DNA from: Rahnella variigena
GTDB lineage: Bacteria > Pseudomonadota > Gammaproteobacteria > Enterobacterales > Enterobacteriaceae
Direction of reading: 5' to 3'
NCBI RefSeq assembly: GCF_003610915.1
Contig: NZ_NSDJ01000001.1
Location: 3,596,001-3,660,000, forward strand
DNA: 64,000 nucleotides
The translations under genes were made by a program, and so were the position numbers. The notes below the pieces were generated by a model, which ran no database searches, was not told the DNA's origin, and saw only the letters and a list, made by a program, of their open reading frames with translations. Position 1 is the stretch's first letter. Each line of letters opens with the position of its first letter. Positions 7,841-16,211 of the stretch are shown piece by piece.

Positions 7841-9910
7841 TTAAGAAATGGCTGGTAAACGGCGCGTCAGGATCTGATAACCAAATGCCGGAAGCGTCAG
7901 TTTGCGCGGTAAAGTGCCACCGTGAATCATGTCGCTGTAATCCGCGGTTAACGTGATTGTCTGACTCTGCGCCGCATAGTTTTGCAGGAAGATAAATTCA
8001 CTTTCACCGTCAGTGCGTCGCGCCGCCGTCATCCCTTCCGGCAGCGTTGCCTCCAGCGCCCGTGGCAGCTGCATTTCCTGCGCCAGCGCGGTGTAAAAAT
8101 CTGCGTGGAATGTCTGATCGTTTCGGGAGGCCAGATAATATGCCTGCCCTTTGCCAAACAAATTGACCGTCACGGCTGGCGTGCCGGCATAGAAATCATC
8201 ACCGTAAGTCGCCAGCGTAGCCGCGCCCTCCAGGTGGATCACTTCACACAGTTCGCTGGCGCGGTAAGGACCGTTTAACCCGAGCGCATTGCCTTCGACG
8301 CCGCTGACACTGTTGTGCTGGTCGTCGGTCAGGCTGTCGATTTCTTCCGACCAGATACCGAGCACCGGACGCAATGGCCCCGGGAATCCGCTGAGGAAAC
8401 ACAAATCGCTTTCGTTAACGATGCCGCTCCAGTAGGTCGCGACGAAGCGTCCACCGGCCTGCACGAATGCGGTGATCCGCTCGCCGACGCCTGCACGCAC
8501 CATATACAGCATCGGCGCGATCACCAGGTCGTAGCCACTTAATTCGCAGTCGGCGTTGATCACATCCACCGCAATGCCCTGCGCCCACAGCGCACGATAA
8601 TGTCCGGCGACAGTGTTTTCATATTCCAGCCCCTGATTGCGCGGACCGAGGGAATCGTCCATCGCCCAGCGGCTTTCCCAGTCGAAAATAATCGCTACTT
8701 TCGCTTCCACGCGGCTGCCCGCTACCGGTGCCAGCGCGGATAAAATTCCGCCCAGTTCCGACACTTCGCGCCCAACGCGGGTATTAATGTGTCCGACGTG
8801 ATCGACAACCGCGCCGTGGAATTTCTCAGAAGAACCGCGGCTTTTACGCCACTGGAAATACTGCACCGAATCCGAACCGTGAGCGACCGCCTGCAAAGAA
8901 GACAGAATATGCATACCCGGCTTTTTCAGTTTGCTGACCGGCTGCCAGTTGGTGAAGCTCGGCGTGGATTCCATCAGTACAAACGGCTGACCCTGTTTCA
9001 GCGTGCGCATCAGGTCGTGATACATCGCGGTATACGCCGCCAGACCGATATCGTCTTTGCGGGTGTGCCACATCGGATAGCTGTCCCACGAGATGAAATC
9101 CAGCACGCTGGCAAGTTTCCAGTAATCGTAATCGTAGAAATATTCCATGAAATTAGTGGTTGCCGGTAACGCGGGGTTCTCCGCTTTCAGCGGGCGGATT
9201 TCCTCGCTGCAAAAACGCGTGACCTGATCGGTGTTAAAACGGCGCCAGTCGAGATTCAGGCCGTGAACGCCGCTTTCGCCCTGCGGCGACGGCGATTCAA
9301 TCTGCGCCCAGTCGGTATAGGTGTGGCTCCAGAAGGTGCTCCACCAGGCTTTATTCAGCGCATCGAGCGTGACGTAACGGGCTTTCAGCCAGTCACGAAA
9401 ACGTCCCTGACAGTGGTTGCAATGACACTCGCCGCCGTATTCGTTGGAAATATGCCAGCCGATCACCGCCGGATGATGGGCGTAACGCTTCGCCAGCGCG
9501 CTGTTCATCAGCTGCACTTTTTCGGCATACACCGGCGAACTCATGCAGTGATTGTGACGTCCGCCGTGCAGTGCTTTTACGCGGTCGCGTCCCACGCGCA
9601 GGACTTCAGGGTATTTTTGCGACATCCATGCAGGCCGCGCACCGCTTGGCGTGGCGAGAAATACCGAGATACCGTTTTCATGCAACCTGTCCAGCACCTG
9701 ATCCATCCAGCCAAAGGTGAAATGGCCTTCTTCAGGTTCCAGCGCCGACCAGCTGAAAATCCCGACAGACATGACATTACAGCGAGCCTCTTTCATCATT
9801 TCGACATCGCGGATCAGGACATCAGGGCTTTCCAGCCACTGTTCCGGGTTGTAATCCGCGCCATGCAACAGCCCGGAAATCTTACTGCTCAGAAGAGGAA
9901 ATTTCGTCAT
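7841..9910 (-). CDS. ganB: Beta-galactosidase, GH42
   Basis: A 689-residue glycoside hydrolase family 42 enzyme releasing galactose from galacto-oligosaccharides in the cytoplasm (no signal peptide). TIM-barrel start HGADYNPEQW near residue 17; acid/base Glu about 157 in HISNEYGG; nucleophile Glu about 314 in VLMESTPS; Cys residues of the GH42 metal cluster in GECHCNHC. The ATG at 9910 has AAGGA seven bases upstream; an upstream in-frame extension of 15 codons has no comparable site. Last full gene of ganEFGAB, 65 bases after ganA. Confidence 0.93.
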   Translation of the reverse strand: MTKFPLLSSKISGLLHGADYNPEQWLESPDVLIRDVEMMKEARCNVMSVGIFSWSALEPEEGHFTFGWMDQVLDRLHENGISVFLATPSGARPAWMSQKYPEVLRVGRDRVKALHGGRHNHCMSSPVYAEKVQLMNSALAKRYAHHPAVIGWHISNEYGGECHCNHCQGRFRDWLKARYVTLDALNKAWWSTFWSHTYTDWAQIESPSPQGESGVHGLNLDWRRFNTDQVTRFCSEEIRPLKAENPALPATTNFMEYFYDYDYWKLASVLDFISWDSYPMWHTRKDDIGLAAYTAMYHDLMRTLKQGQPFVLMESTPSFTNWQPVSKLKKPGMHILSSLQAVAHGSDSVQYFQWRKSRGSSEKFHGAVVDHVGHINTRVGREVSELGGILSALAPVAGSRVEAKVAIIFDWESRWAMDDSLGPRNQGLEYENTVAGHYRALWAQGIAVDVINADCELSGYDLVIAPMLYMVRAGVGERITAFVQAGGRFVATYWSGIVNESDLCFLSGFPGPLRPVLGIWSEEIDSLTDDQHNSVSGVEGNALGLNGPYRASELCEVIHLEGAATLATYGDDFYAGTPAVTVNLFGKGQAYYLASRNDQTFHADFYTALAQEMQLPRALEATLPEGMTAARRTDGESEFIFLQNYAAQSQTITLTADYSDMIHGGTLPRKLTLPAFGYQILTRRLPAIS

Positions 9911-9945
9911 GCTTGGGTCCTTAGGAACTTTAAGAAAGTTAAACT

Positions 9946-9966
9946 CCCCGGCCAATGAAGCCGGGG
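9946..9966 (-). terminator. Intercistronic hairpin ganA/ganB
   Basis: CCCCGGC / GCCGGGG with a seven-base loop; no clear poly-T on the minus strand, so more likely an mRNA stabiliser or weak attenuator than a full terminator. Confidence 0.45.
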
Positions 9967-9975
9967 AAAAAGGGA

Positions 9976-11187
9976 TTAATGGAAGACGTTGATGGAAGGA
10001 AGAACCTGACCGTCACAGCTGAACAACGCCTGATTTTCGCGGGCATTGCCCTCTTTCCAGTGGTCGTTGATATAGGTCATACCGGCAGGTGTCGCCCAGC
10101 CTGCGCCGTCAACGGCGATCCAGGTCGGTTCCCAGTAGAACAACCCTTTGCCGCGATGATCCGGCACGGCGACCAGGCTTTTGATCATGTCGCTGAGGAA
10201 ATCGGCCTGCCCCTGAACCGTGGCAGGATAGCCGCCGTCTTTAGCTTCTTTTTCGGTGAAGCTGTTTTCAGCGGCGTCGCAGTTTTTGGTGGTGTAACCG
10301 TAGGCCACTTCGACGACGATTACGTCTTTGTTGTAGCGTTTGCTGATGTCATCCATGTTGGCCTGTAAGGCGGAAATCGGGCCATTCCAGTAGGTGTAAA
10401 ACGACAGGCCGATGACGTCATAAGGCACCTTGCGCTGATTGATTTCATCGAACCACCAGCGAAAAGTATCGTTCTTGGTGCCTTCAGCCAGATGCAGCAT
10501 GATTTTGATATCAGAAGGATTTTTTTCATCAGCGCGGACACCGGCAATCGCGGCGTTCAGCAGTCCGGCCAGACGGTCAAACTCGCCGCCGCCCGCGCCC
10601 CAGCTTTTGCCTTCCGGCCATAAAATCCCGCCGTTCATTTCATTGCCGACCTGCACCATATCCGGCACGGTGCCCTGCTTGCGGAATTTAGCAATCACCT
10701 CACGGCTGTAATCGTGAATGGCCGTTTTCAGCTGCGGATAATCCATTTCCTCCCAGCTTTTCGGCTTGAACTGCTTACCAGGATCGGTCCAGAAATCGCT
10801 GTAATGGAAATCGAGCAGGATTTTAAAGCCCTGCGCTTTGGCACGTTTTGCCAGCTCCAGCGTGGTGGCCAGATCGTTATTGCCGCCGCCGTACGGATGC
10901 CCCTGCGCGTCTTGTGGATCCACCCACAAGCGCAGGCGCACGTAGTTGAACCCGTTTTGTCTGAGGATCACCATCGCATCGGTCTGTTTATGATTCTGAT
11001 CGAAGAACTTACCCCCGTGTTTTTCCACATCAATCAGCGTCGAGATATCAGCGCCTTTGATAAAATCCGCTGGGACGTTGGCGACTTTTTTAATCACCAC
11101 ATCCTGTGCCACCGTTGAAAATGACATCGCCAGCAGCACGCAGGCCATTGCGCTTTTTTTGAAAATCTTCTCAGAAAAGAAAGTCAT
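9976..11187 (-). CDS. ganA: Secreted arabinogalactan endo-beta-1,4-galactanase, GH53
   Basis: A 403-residue family GH53 enzyme with a clear signal peptide (MTFFSEKIFKKSAMACVLL..., AQD near residue 27), so it is exported to the periplasm or beyond. Acid/base Glu183 is in QVGNEMNGG and nucleophile Glu293 in VVEVAYGY. GADISTL near residue 44 and the closing EPTWI segment are family-typical. It cuts beta-1,4-galactan into short galactosides that GanEFGK can import. It starts four bases after the ganG stop. Confidence 0.93.
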   Translation of the reverse strand: MTFFSEKIFKKSAMACVLLAMSFSTVAQDVVIKKVANVPADFIKGADISTLIDVEKHGGKFFDQNHKQTDAMVILRQNGFNYVRLRLWVDPQDAQGHPYGGGNNDLATTLELAKRAKAQGFKILLDFHYSDFWTDPGKQFKPKSWEEMDYPQLKTAIHDYSREVIAKFRKQGTVPDMVQVGNEMNGGILWPEGKSWGAGGGEFDRLAGLLNAAIAGVRADEKNPSDIKIMLHLAEGTKNDTFRWWFDEINQRKVPYDVIGLSFYTYWNGPISALQANMDDISKRYNKDVIVVEVAYGYTTKNCDAAENSFTEKEAKDGGYPATVQGQADFLSDMIKSLVAVPDHRGKGLFYWEPTWIAVDGAGWATPAGMTYINDHWKEGNARENQALFSCDGQVLPSINVFH

Positions 11188-11191
11188 CGGA

Positions 11192-12043
11192 TTATCCTTT
11201 TGTACTGCCAGCCGTCAGGCCGGAAACGAAGTATTTTTGTAAGGCGAGATAGAAAATGGCGACCGGCACGGCGATCAGCACCGCACCCGCGGCGTACATG
11301 GTGTAGTTGGCACCCATTTTTTGCGCGACCAGGTTGTACAGGCCAATCGGTAAGGTGTACTTATCCGGTGTGCGTAAAATGGTGCTGGAAAGAATGAAAT
11401 CCCCCAGCGGCCCGGTGAAGGAGAACAGCGCGATCACCGCCAGTATCGGTTTTGATAACGGCATGATGATTTCTATGAAAATGCGGAAATTACCCGCGCC
11501 GTCCATCCGCGCTGATTCATCCAGATCTTTCGGAATCGCGTCCAGATAGCCTTTCATCAGATAGGTGTTCATCGGGATCATGCCGCCGACGTAAATCAGT
11601 ACCAGCGCCAGATGGCTGTTAATCAGACCGAGCAACTGTGCCAGCACAAAGATGGCGATCAGCGCCGAAAACTGCGGGATCATCTGCAATAACAGGAACA
11701 GCATCAGCCCGTCTTTACGGCCTTTAAAGCGAAAGCGCGAGAAGGAATAGGCGGTGAAGCTGACGCAAATCAGCGTCAGGATCATGGTCAGGAAGCTGAT
11801 TTTCATCGAGTTCCAGTACCAGCCAACGTAATTCACTTCGCCGTTAAACAGGTCTTTGTAATGCTGGAAAGAAACGTTCTCCGGAATAATTGATGTGCTG
11901 AGCAGACTGTTACCGGCATTCAGCGAGGCGCCGACGGTCCAGATCAGCGGATAAATGATGATCACCGCCACAATCAGCAACAGGAAATAACTCAGCCCCA
12001 GGCGAATAAACCGGTTTCTTTTAATACTGCTGTTCTTACTCAT
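11192..12043 (-). CDS. ganG: ABC permease, MalG-like
   Basis: A 283-residue inner-membrane permease of the carbohydrate CUT1 family with six predicted helices. The EAA loop that contacts the ATPase reads DESARMDGAGNF, and the C terminus (LQKYFVSGLTAGSTKG) is almost that of MalG. The start is the ATG at 12043 preceded by GGGAGAAGG; a longer upstream frame would run into ganF. Forms the importer with GanF and GanK and receives sugar from GanE. Confidence 0.93.
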   Translation of the reverse strand: MSKNSSIKRNRFIRLGLSYFLLLIVAVIIIYPLIWTVGASLNAGNSLLSTSIIPENVSFQHYKDLFNGEVNYVGWYWNSMKISFLTMILTLICVSFTAYSFSRFRFKGRKDGLMLFLLLQMIPQFSALIAIFVLAQLLGLINSHLALVLIYVGGMIPMNTYLMKGYLDAIPKDLDESARMDGAGNFRIFIEIIMPLSKPILAVIALFSFTGPLGDFILSSTILRTPDKYTLPIGLYNLVAQKMGANYTMYAAGAVLIAVPVAIFYLALQKYFVSGLTAGSTKG

Positions 12044-12056
12044 GCCCTTCTCCCGG

Positions 12057-13364
12057 TTACGCCATATCATCTTGTTTAAAGGAATTGGTTGAGCGGAATT
12101 GCCACAACGCAATACCGACCACAAATATCGACAGCAAAATCGTAATGGTCGCGGCTATGGCATATTGTGAAGATGACATGGTGAGTTTATATATCCAGGA
12201 CACCAGAATATCCGTTCCGCCTGCATTAGAACCGGCCACTGCCGGGCCACCGTTATTAAACAGATAGATAATATTGAAGTTATTAAAGTTGAAGGTGTAT
12301 TGCGTGATAATGATCGGCGCAATGGAATATAAGACCAGCGGCAGCGTAATGGTTTTCAGTTTCTTCCAGGTACTTGCCCCGTCCATGGTCGCCGCTTCAT
12401 ATAAATCGTTGGGAATGGCCTGCAATACGCCGGTGGTCATCGCAAATACAAACGGGAAACCCAGCCAGGTCTGCATCATGATCAGCGCGGTTTTGGTCCA
12501 GAACGGATCCGTCAGCCAGGCTTTCGGCTCAATACCTAAAGCGGCCAGAATGCCGTTGTTAATCACACCAAACGAGTCATTGAACATACCGGCAAACACC
12601 AGAATAGTGACAAAGCCCGGTACCGCCCACGGCAAAATCAGTACGGTGCGGATCAGCGCCTTGAAACGCAAATCTTTCTGATTGACCAGAATTGCCAGCA
12701 TCACGCCAACCGTACATTGCAACGTGGTCGCCAGCACCGTCCAGACCACCGTCCATTGCAAGACGTCCAGCAATGTCGAGCGCCAGATATTCAGCGTGAA
12801 GATATTAATAAAGTTTTTGAACCCCACCCAGTCGACTAATTTAGCCGGTGGCGTGTGATACAAATTGTAATTGGTAAACGCAATCGAGAAACCGAATATA
12901 ATCGGGAAGACCACCACAAACACCAGCAAAATAAAGCCCGGCGTAATCATTAAATACGGAAAACCTTCACGCAGCAGTAAATGATATTGTTTACGCACGC
13001 TGGGTAATTCCATCCCCTGATCTCGACGTTTACCGTTTGCCCAGGCATCGCGCAGGCTCCAGTAATAAAAGCCCACGCCGAACGCACCAATCAATACGCT
13101 GATAATGCCTTTGGCTAACAGGAATATCGAGTTATCACGCGGCACTTCTTCGCCCAGCGTATATAAACCCCATAATCCCTGACGCAGGAAATCATAGAAC
13201 ACGCCGGCGAAACAAATAAGAATGATAAAAAACAGTATTCCCTTGGCCCATTGCCGGTTATAGAACTGCCCAAAACCGGGGATCAGCGCCACAGCCAGCG
13301 CCACCGGTGCATGGTGACTGGCGGAGAGTGGCGCCTGGTTTTCCTCATGAAGACGCATAGACAC
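12057..13364 (-). CDS. ganF: ABC permease, MalF-like
   Basis: A 435-residue CUT1 permease. The first 120 residues carry extra membrane spans and a cytoplasmic stretch; the transport domain from about residue 190 has the EAA loop EAATMDGASTWKK. The start is GTG at 13364: an AAGGA lies eight bases before it, while the ATG two codons downstream would be 14 bases away. Partner of GanG; translation stop 13 bases before the ganG start. Confidence 0.92.
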   Translation of the reverse strand: MSMRLHEENQAPLSASHHAPVALAVALIPGFGQFYNRQWAKGILFFIILICFAGVFYDFLRQGLWGLYTLGEEVPRDNSIFLLAKGIISVLIGAFGVGFYYWSLRDAWANGKRRDQGMELPSVRKQYHLLLREGFPYLMITPGFILLVFVVVFPIIFGFSIAFTNYNLYHTPPAKLVDWVGFKNFINIFTLNIWRSTLLDVLQWTVVWTVLATTLQCTVGVMLAILVNQKDLRFKALIRTVLILPWAVPGFVTILVFAGMFNDSFGVINNGILAALGIEPKAWLTDPFWTKTALIMMQTWLGFPFVFAMTTGVLQAIPNDLYEAATMDGASTWKKLKTITLPLVLYSIAPIIITQYTFNFNNFNIIYLFNNGGPAVAGSNAGGTDILVSWIYKLTMSSSQYAIAATITILLSIFVVGIALWQFRSTNSFKQDDMA

Positions 13365-13385
13365 AAAGATGTTCCTTTCACTGGT

Positions 13386-13407
13386 GAGGGCGTGAATTCA
13401 CGCCCTC
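13386..13407. terminator. Perfect palindromic hairpin ganE/ganF
   Basis: A perfect 22-base palindrome: GAGGGCGTGAA and its reverse complement, in the 89-base ganE-ganF gap. As in malE-malF, such a hairpin can protect the upstream message and lower expression of the permease genes relative to the binding protein. Confidence 0.55.
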
Positions 13408-13453
13408 CTTTCAGAAGTACGGGTGTTTAACCGAAATAATTGCGTTTAACGGA

Positions 13454-14680
13454 TTACTCGTTGCTGGCTTTCGCTGCCTCGATTTGCATCTGGATATTTT
13501 TCACCGCGTCGTTCAGGGCGGCGTCAACCGGTTGTTTGCCGGTCACTCCCAGCTGGATACCGTTGTTAGCAGGGCCCCAGACTTCCTGCATTTCGGGTAC
13601 ACCCGGCATCGCCGTGGCGCGGGTTGACTGCTCGGCTACCGCGTTGGCTTTTTCATCGTTTTTAATCATCGGATCGTTAACCAGCGCCGTCAGTGCCGGG
13701 ATTTCCTTGGTCACTTCGTAACGCACCTTGGCGTACTTCGGCTGGTTGATGAAGGTGATGAATTTCTCGGCCAGCGGTTTTTGCTTGCTGTAGGTCGAAA
13801 CCGCATAACCTTTCACGCCGAGGAATGAACTCATCGGTTTGCCATTCGGCAACAGCGGCAGCGCTTTCACGCCGTAGTTAATGCCCGCCGCTTCATACGG
13901 CTGGAATGCCCACGGGCCGGTGATCACCGCCGCCGCTTTCTTCTCAGTAAACAGAGAATCGATGGCGTTCAGCCCGTTATCGCCGACAATCCCCGCCGGG
14001 AATAATCCGTCGGCATAGAATTTTTTCAGGTAGGTAATGGCTTCGACACTGCCCGGCTTGTTCAGGCCGATATCTTCAACGTTGATTTCGCCTTTGGCAT
14101 CCTTACCGAAGATATAGCCGCCCATGGAAGCCATTGCGCCATAGGCGTAATACACTTCGTCAAACTTGGCCAGCAGGCCGTATTTGCCTTTCGCCCGCTC
14201 TTCTTTGGAGAAGGTGTAATACTCGTCGAGCGTTGCCGGAGCCTGTGGCAGCAAATCTTTGTTGTAAATCAGCACCAGGGTTTCCACCGCTTTCGGCACG
14301 CCGTAGGTCTGGCCTTTCAGCTGAAATGCGTTAATCGCCGATGGCGTAAAGCTGTCGGTAAACGCTTTATCAAGGGTCAGTGGTGCCAGTAATCCCTGCA
14401 CCACCGCCGTGCCTAACTGGTCATTGGGAATGACCACCACGTCGGGGCCAATTCCCGCCGGACCATCCAGACGTAATTTCTCCGTTTGTTGTGCATAAGG
14501 CGTTTCCTGCACAACGACTTTGACGTTGTTCTCTTTTTCAAAATCTTTCACCGCGTCGGAAATACCGGAAGATTTCTTAATATCTTCCCAGACAAGTAAC
14601 TGTCCCTCTGCTGCCCGGACGGCCTGACTGCTGAGACTAAATGACATCAGTACCAGGGCAGTAAGGTGTGTAATTTTCAT
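13454..14680 (-). CDS. ganE: Periplasmic galacto-oligosaccharide-binding protein, MalE-like
   Basis: A 408-residue solute-binding protein of the maltose-type CUT1 group. The signal peptide ends near AVRA-AEG (about residue 23). GQLLVWEDIKKSSGI, GPDVVVIPND and AAAVITGPWAF are the segments seen in cyclodextrin/maltose/galacto-oligosaccharide binders. First gene of ganEFGAB, transcribed divergently from ganK with a 276-base control region. Confidence 0.92.
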   Translation of the reverse strand: MKITHLTALVLMSFSLSSQAVRAAEGQLLVWEDIKKSSGISDAVKDFEKENNVKVVVQETPYAQQTEKLRLDGPAGIGPDVVVIPNDQLGTAVVQGLLAPLTLDKAFTDSFTPSAINAFQLKGQTYGVPKAVETLVLIYNKDLLPQAPATLDEYYTFSKEERAKGKYGLLAKFDEVYYAYGAMASMGGYIFGKDAKGEINVEDIGLNKPGSVEAITYLKKFYADGLFPAGIVGDNGLNAIDSLFTEKKAAAVITGPWAFQPYEAAGINYGVKALPLLPNGKPMSSFLGVKGYAVSTYSKQKPLAEKFITFINQPKYAKVRYEVTKEIPALTALVNDPMIKNDEKANAVAEQSTRATAMPGVPEMQEVWGPANNGIQLGVTGKQPVDAALNDAVKNIQMQIEAAKASNE

Positions 14681-14804
14681 TGTTGCTCCTGAATGTGAAG
14701 GTATAACATTTTTGTAGGATACGCAGCGGCATCAAATCCATCATCAACATTAAAAGCCCGCTATAACCTGATTTATTGATGATTAACGCCGTCATAAAAA
14801 CTAT

Positions 14805-14816
14805 GTTATACGTTAA
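14805..14816. promoter_or_regulatory. Candidate GanR operator before ganE
   Basis: GTTATACGTTAA, identical over 12 bases to the site before ganL. A related ATGTTATAC lies inverted at about 14700-14709, near the ganE start. Together they suggest cooperative repression over the divergent ganE/ganK region. Confidence 0.5.
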
Positions 14817-14887
14817 ACTTACAAGCCATAAATCACTACAAAAAGATGCGCATTGTGTGATCTTCTCTCCAAAATTCGAACCCGCTT

Positions 14888-14903
14888 GTGCAAACGTTTA
14901 CAC
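14888..14903. promoter_or_regulatory. GalR/LacI-type operator before ganK
   Basis: GTGCAAACGTTTACAC fits the GalR/GalS box GTGNAANCGNTTNCAC at every defined position and is extended by TT/AA on both sides to a near-perfect 20-base palindrome. It is 53 bases from the ganK ATG, where a bound repressor would block transcription to the right. GalR, GalS or GanR could be the ligand. Confidence 0.65.
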
Positions 14904-14956
14904 AAGGTGGTTATAGTCCGAAACATCAGCGGTATGAATTCTTTATGAGGTCAAAC

Positions 14957-16060
14957 ATGTCCAGCATCAGACTTAAAAATGTGGTCAAACGTTTCGATAA
15001 AACAGTGACGTTGCATGGCATCAACATTGATATTGAGGACGGCGAATTCACCGTTTTCGTCGGGCCGTCGGGGTGCGGGAAATCCACCCTGCTGCGCATG
15101 ATTGCCGGACTGGAAGATATTACGGAAGGAGACGTTTACATTGGTGAGCAGCGGGTCAATGACGTCGATCCTTCACGGCGCGGCGTGGCGATGGTGTTTC
15201 AGTCCTACGCGCTGTATCCGCACATGACGATTGCTGAAAACATGGGTTACGGCCTGAAAGTGAACGGTGTGCCGAAAGACGAAATCCGCCATCAGGTTGA
15301 GATGGTCGCCAAAACCTTGCAGCTTTCTCATCTGCTGGACAGAAAACCGAAACAGCTTTCCGGTGGTCAGCGCCAGCGCACCGCCATCGGTCGGGCTATC
15401 GTGCGTAATCCTCAGGTGTTCATGTTCGATGAACCGTTGTCTAACCTCGATGCCGAACTGCGTGTGGATATGCGTTTACACATATCCAAGCTGCATCAGG
15501 AACTGAAAACCACCATGGTCTACGTGACGCACGATCAGACCGAAGCCATGACGCTGGCCGATAAAATAGTGGTGATGAACTACGGCAAAGTCGAACAGAT
15601 GGGCGCACCGATGGATCTTTACTACAACCCGGTAAATCAGTTTGTGGCCGGATTTATCGGCTCACCGAAGATGAATTTCCTGCCAGCCGAAGTCATCAGC
15701 TGGCAGCCGGAGCGGCTTGACGTGCGACTGACGCCGGAGAAAACCCTGTCACTGGCGCTGAGCACCCGTGAACTGGCCGCAGGCGATAAAGTCACGCTCG
15801 GCATTCGTCCTGAACATCTGCTGTCGCAGGAAACGGAAAACATGCTGGAATTTAACTGCGAAGTGGTTGAGCGGTTGGGCAACAGCACCTATCTGTTCGG
15901 TCAGTGTTACGGCACCGACGGTTTTAAAATGCTGCTGCCGGGCGACATGGCGTTTAATCCTTATCAGAGTCTGACCACCTGGTTTGATGCCAAACGTTGC
16001 ATGGTCTTCAGCGAAGACGGTCTGCGCATCAGCGCGCCCAGCCTTTCACATCTGCATTAA
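14957..16060 (+). CDS. ganK: ABC transporter ATPase, MalK/UgpC family
   Basis: A 367-residue ATPase: Walker A GPSGCGKST (about residues 37-45), signature LSGGQRQR, Walker B FMFDEPLSNLD, switch His in YVTHDQTEAM, then a C-terminal TOBE/MalK-type regulatory domain. The ATG at 14957 follows GAGG; an in-frame GTG at 14888 lies inside the operator and lacks a ribosome site. It should energise GanFG. Unlike mal loci, the ATPase gene is divergent from the binding protein, as in the Dickeya gan locus. Confidence 0.92.
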   Translation: MSSIRLKNVVKRFDKTVTLHGINIDIEDGEFTVFVGPSGCGKSTLLRMIAGLEDITEGDVYIGEQRVNDVDPSRRGVAMVFQSYALYPHMTIAENMGYGLKVNGVPKDEIRHQVEMVAKTLQLSHLLDRKPKQLSGGQRQRTAIGRAIVRNPQVFMFDEPLSNLDAELRVDMRLHISKLHQELKTTMVYVTHDQTEAMTLADKIVVMNYGKVEQMGAPMDLYYNPVNQFVAGFIGSPKMNFLPAEVISWQPERLDVRLTPEKTLSLALSTRELAAGDKVTLGIRPEHLLSQETENMLEFNCEVVERLGNSTYLFGQCYGTDGFKMLLPGDMAFNPYQSLTTWFDAKRCMVFSEDGLRISAPSLSHLH

Positions 16061-16093
16061 TTTTTTTCATTCCACGTTTCAGGAAGCTCAGGA

Positions 16094-16114
16094 CCGCCCC
16101 TGCCGGGCGGTTTT
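16094..16114 (+). terminator. Intrinsic terminator after ganK
   Basis: CCGCCC / GGGCGG with a five-base loop followed by TTTT, 34 bases beyond the ganK stop. Confidence 0.75.
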
Positions 16115-16142
16115 GCTCTTCCCCCTTCCAAATGTAAACCGC

Positions 16143-16161
16143 ATTGATAATCGTTATCGTT
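16143..16161. promoter_or_regulatory. Fur box
   Basis: ATTGATAATCGTTATCGTTTC region: GATAATCGTTATC is a near match to the 19-base Fur consensus GATAATGATAATCATTATC. It lies about 50 bases before the binding-protein gene, so this gene and cirA should be repressed when iron is sufficient. Confidence 0.7.
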
Positions 16162-16211
16162 TCTTTTATTGTTAGCGCCTCTTCAGGGAAACGTAAAGGA
16201 ATCGGAAGAAG

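Noticed and set aside
14840..14865. CRP site before ganK (TGTGATCTTCTCTCC)
   Set aside because: Only one half site fits; too weak to list.
14888..14956. GTG at 14888 as start of ganK
   Set aside because: It lies within the GalR-type operator, has no ribosome site, and adds residues not found in MalK-type ATPases.
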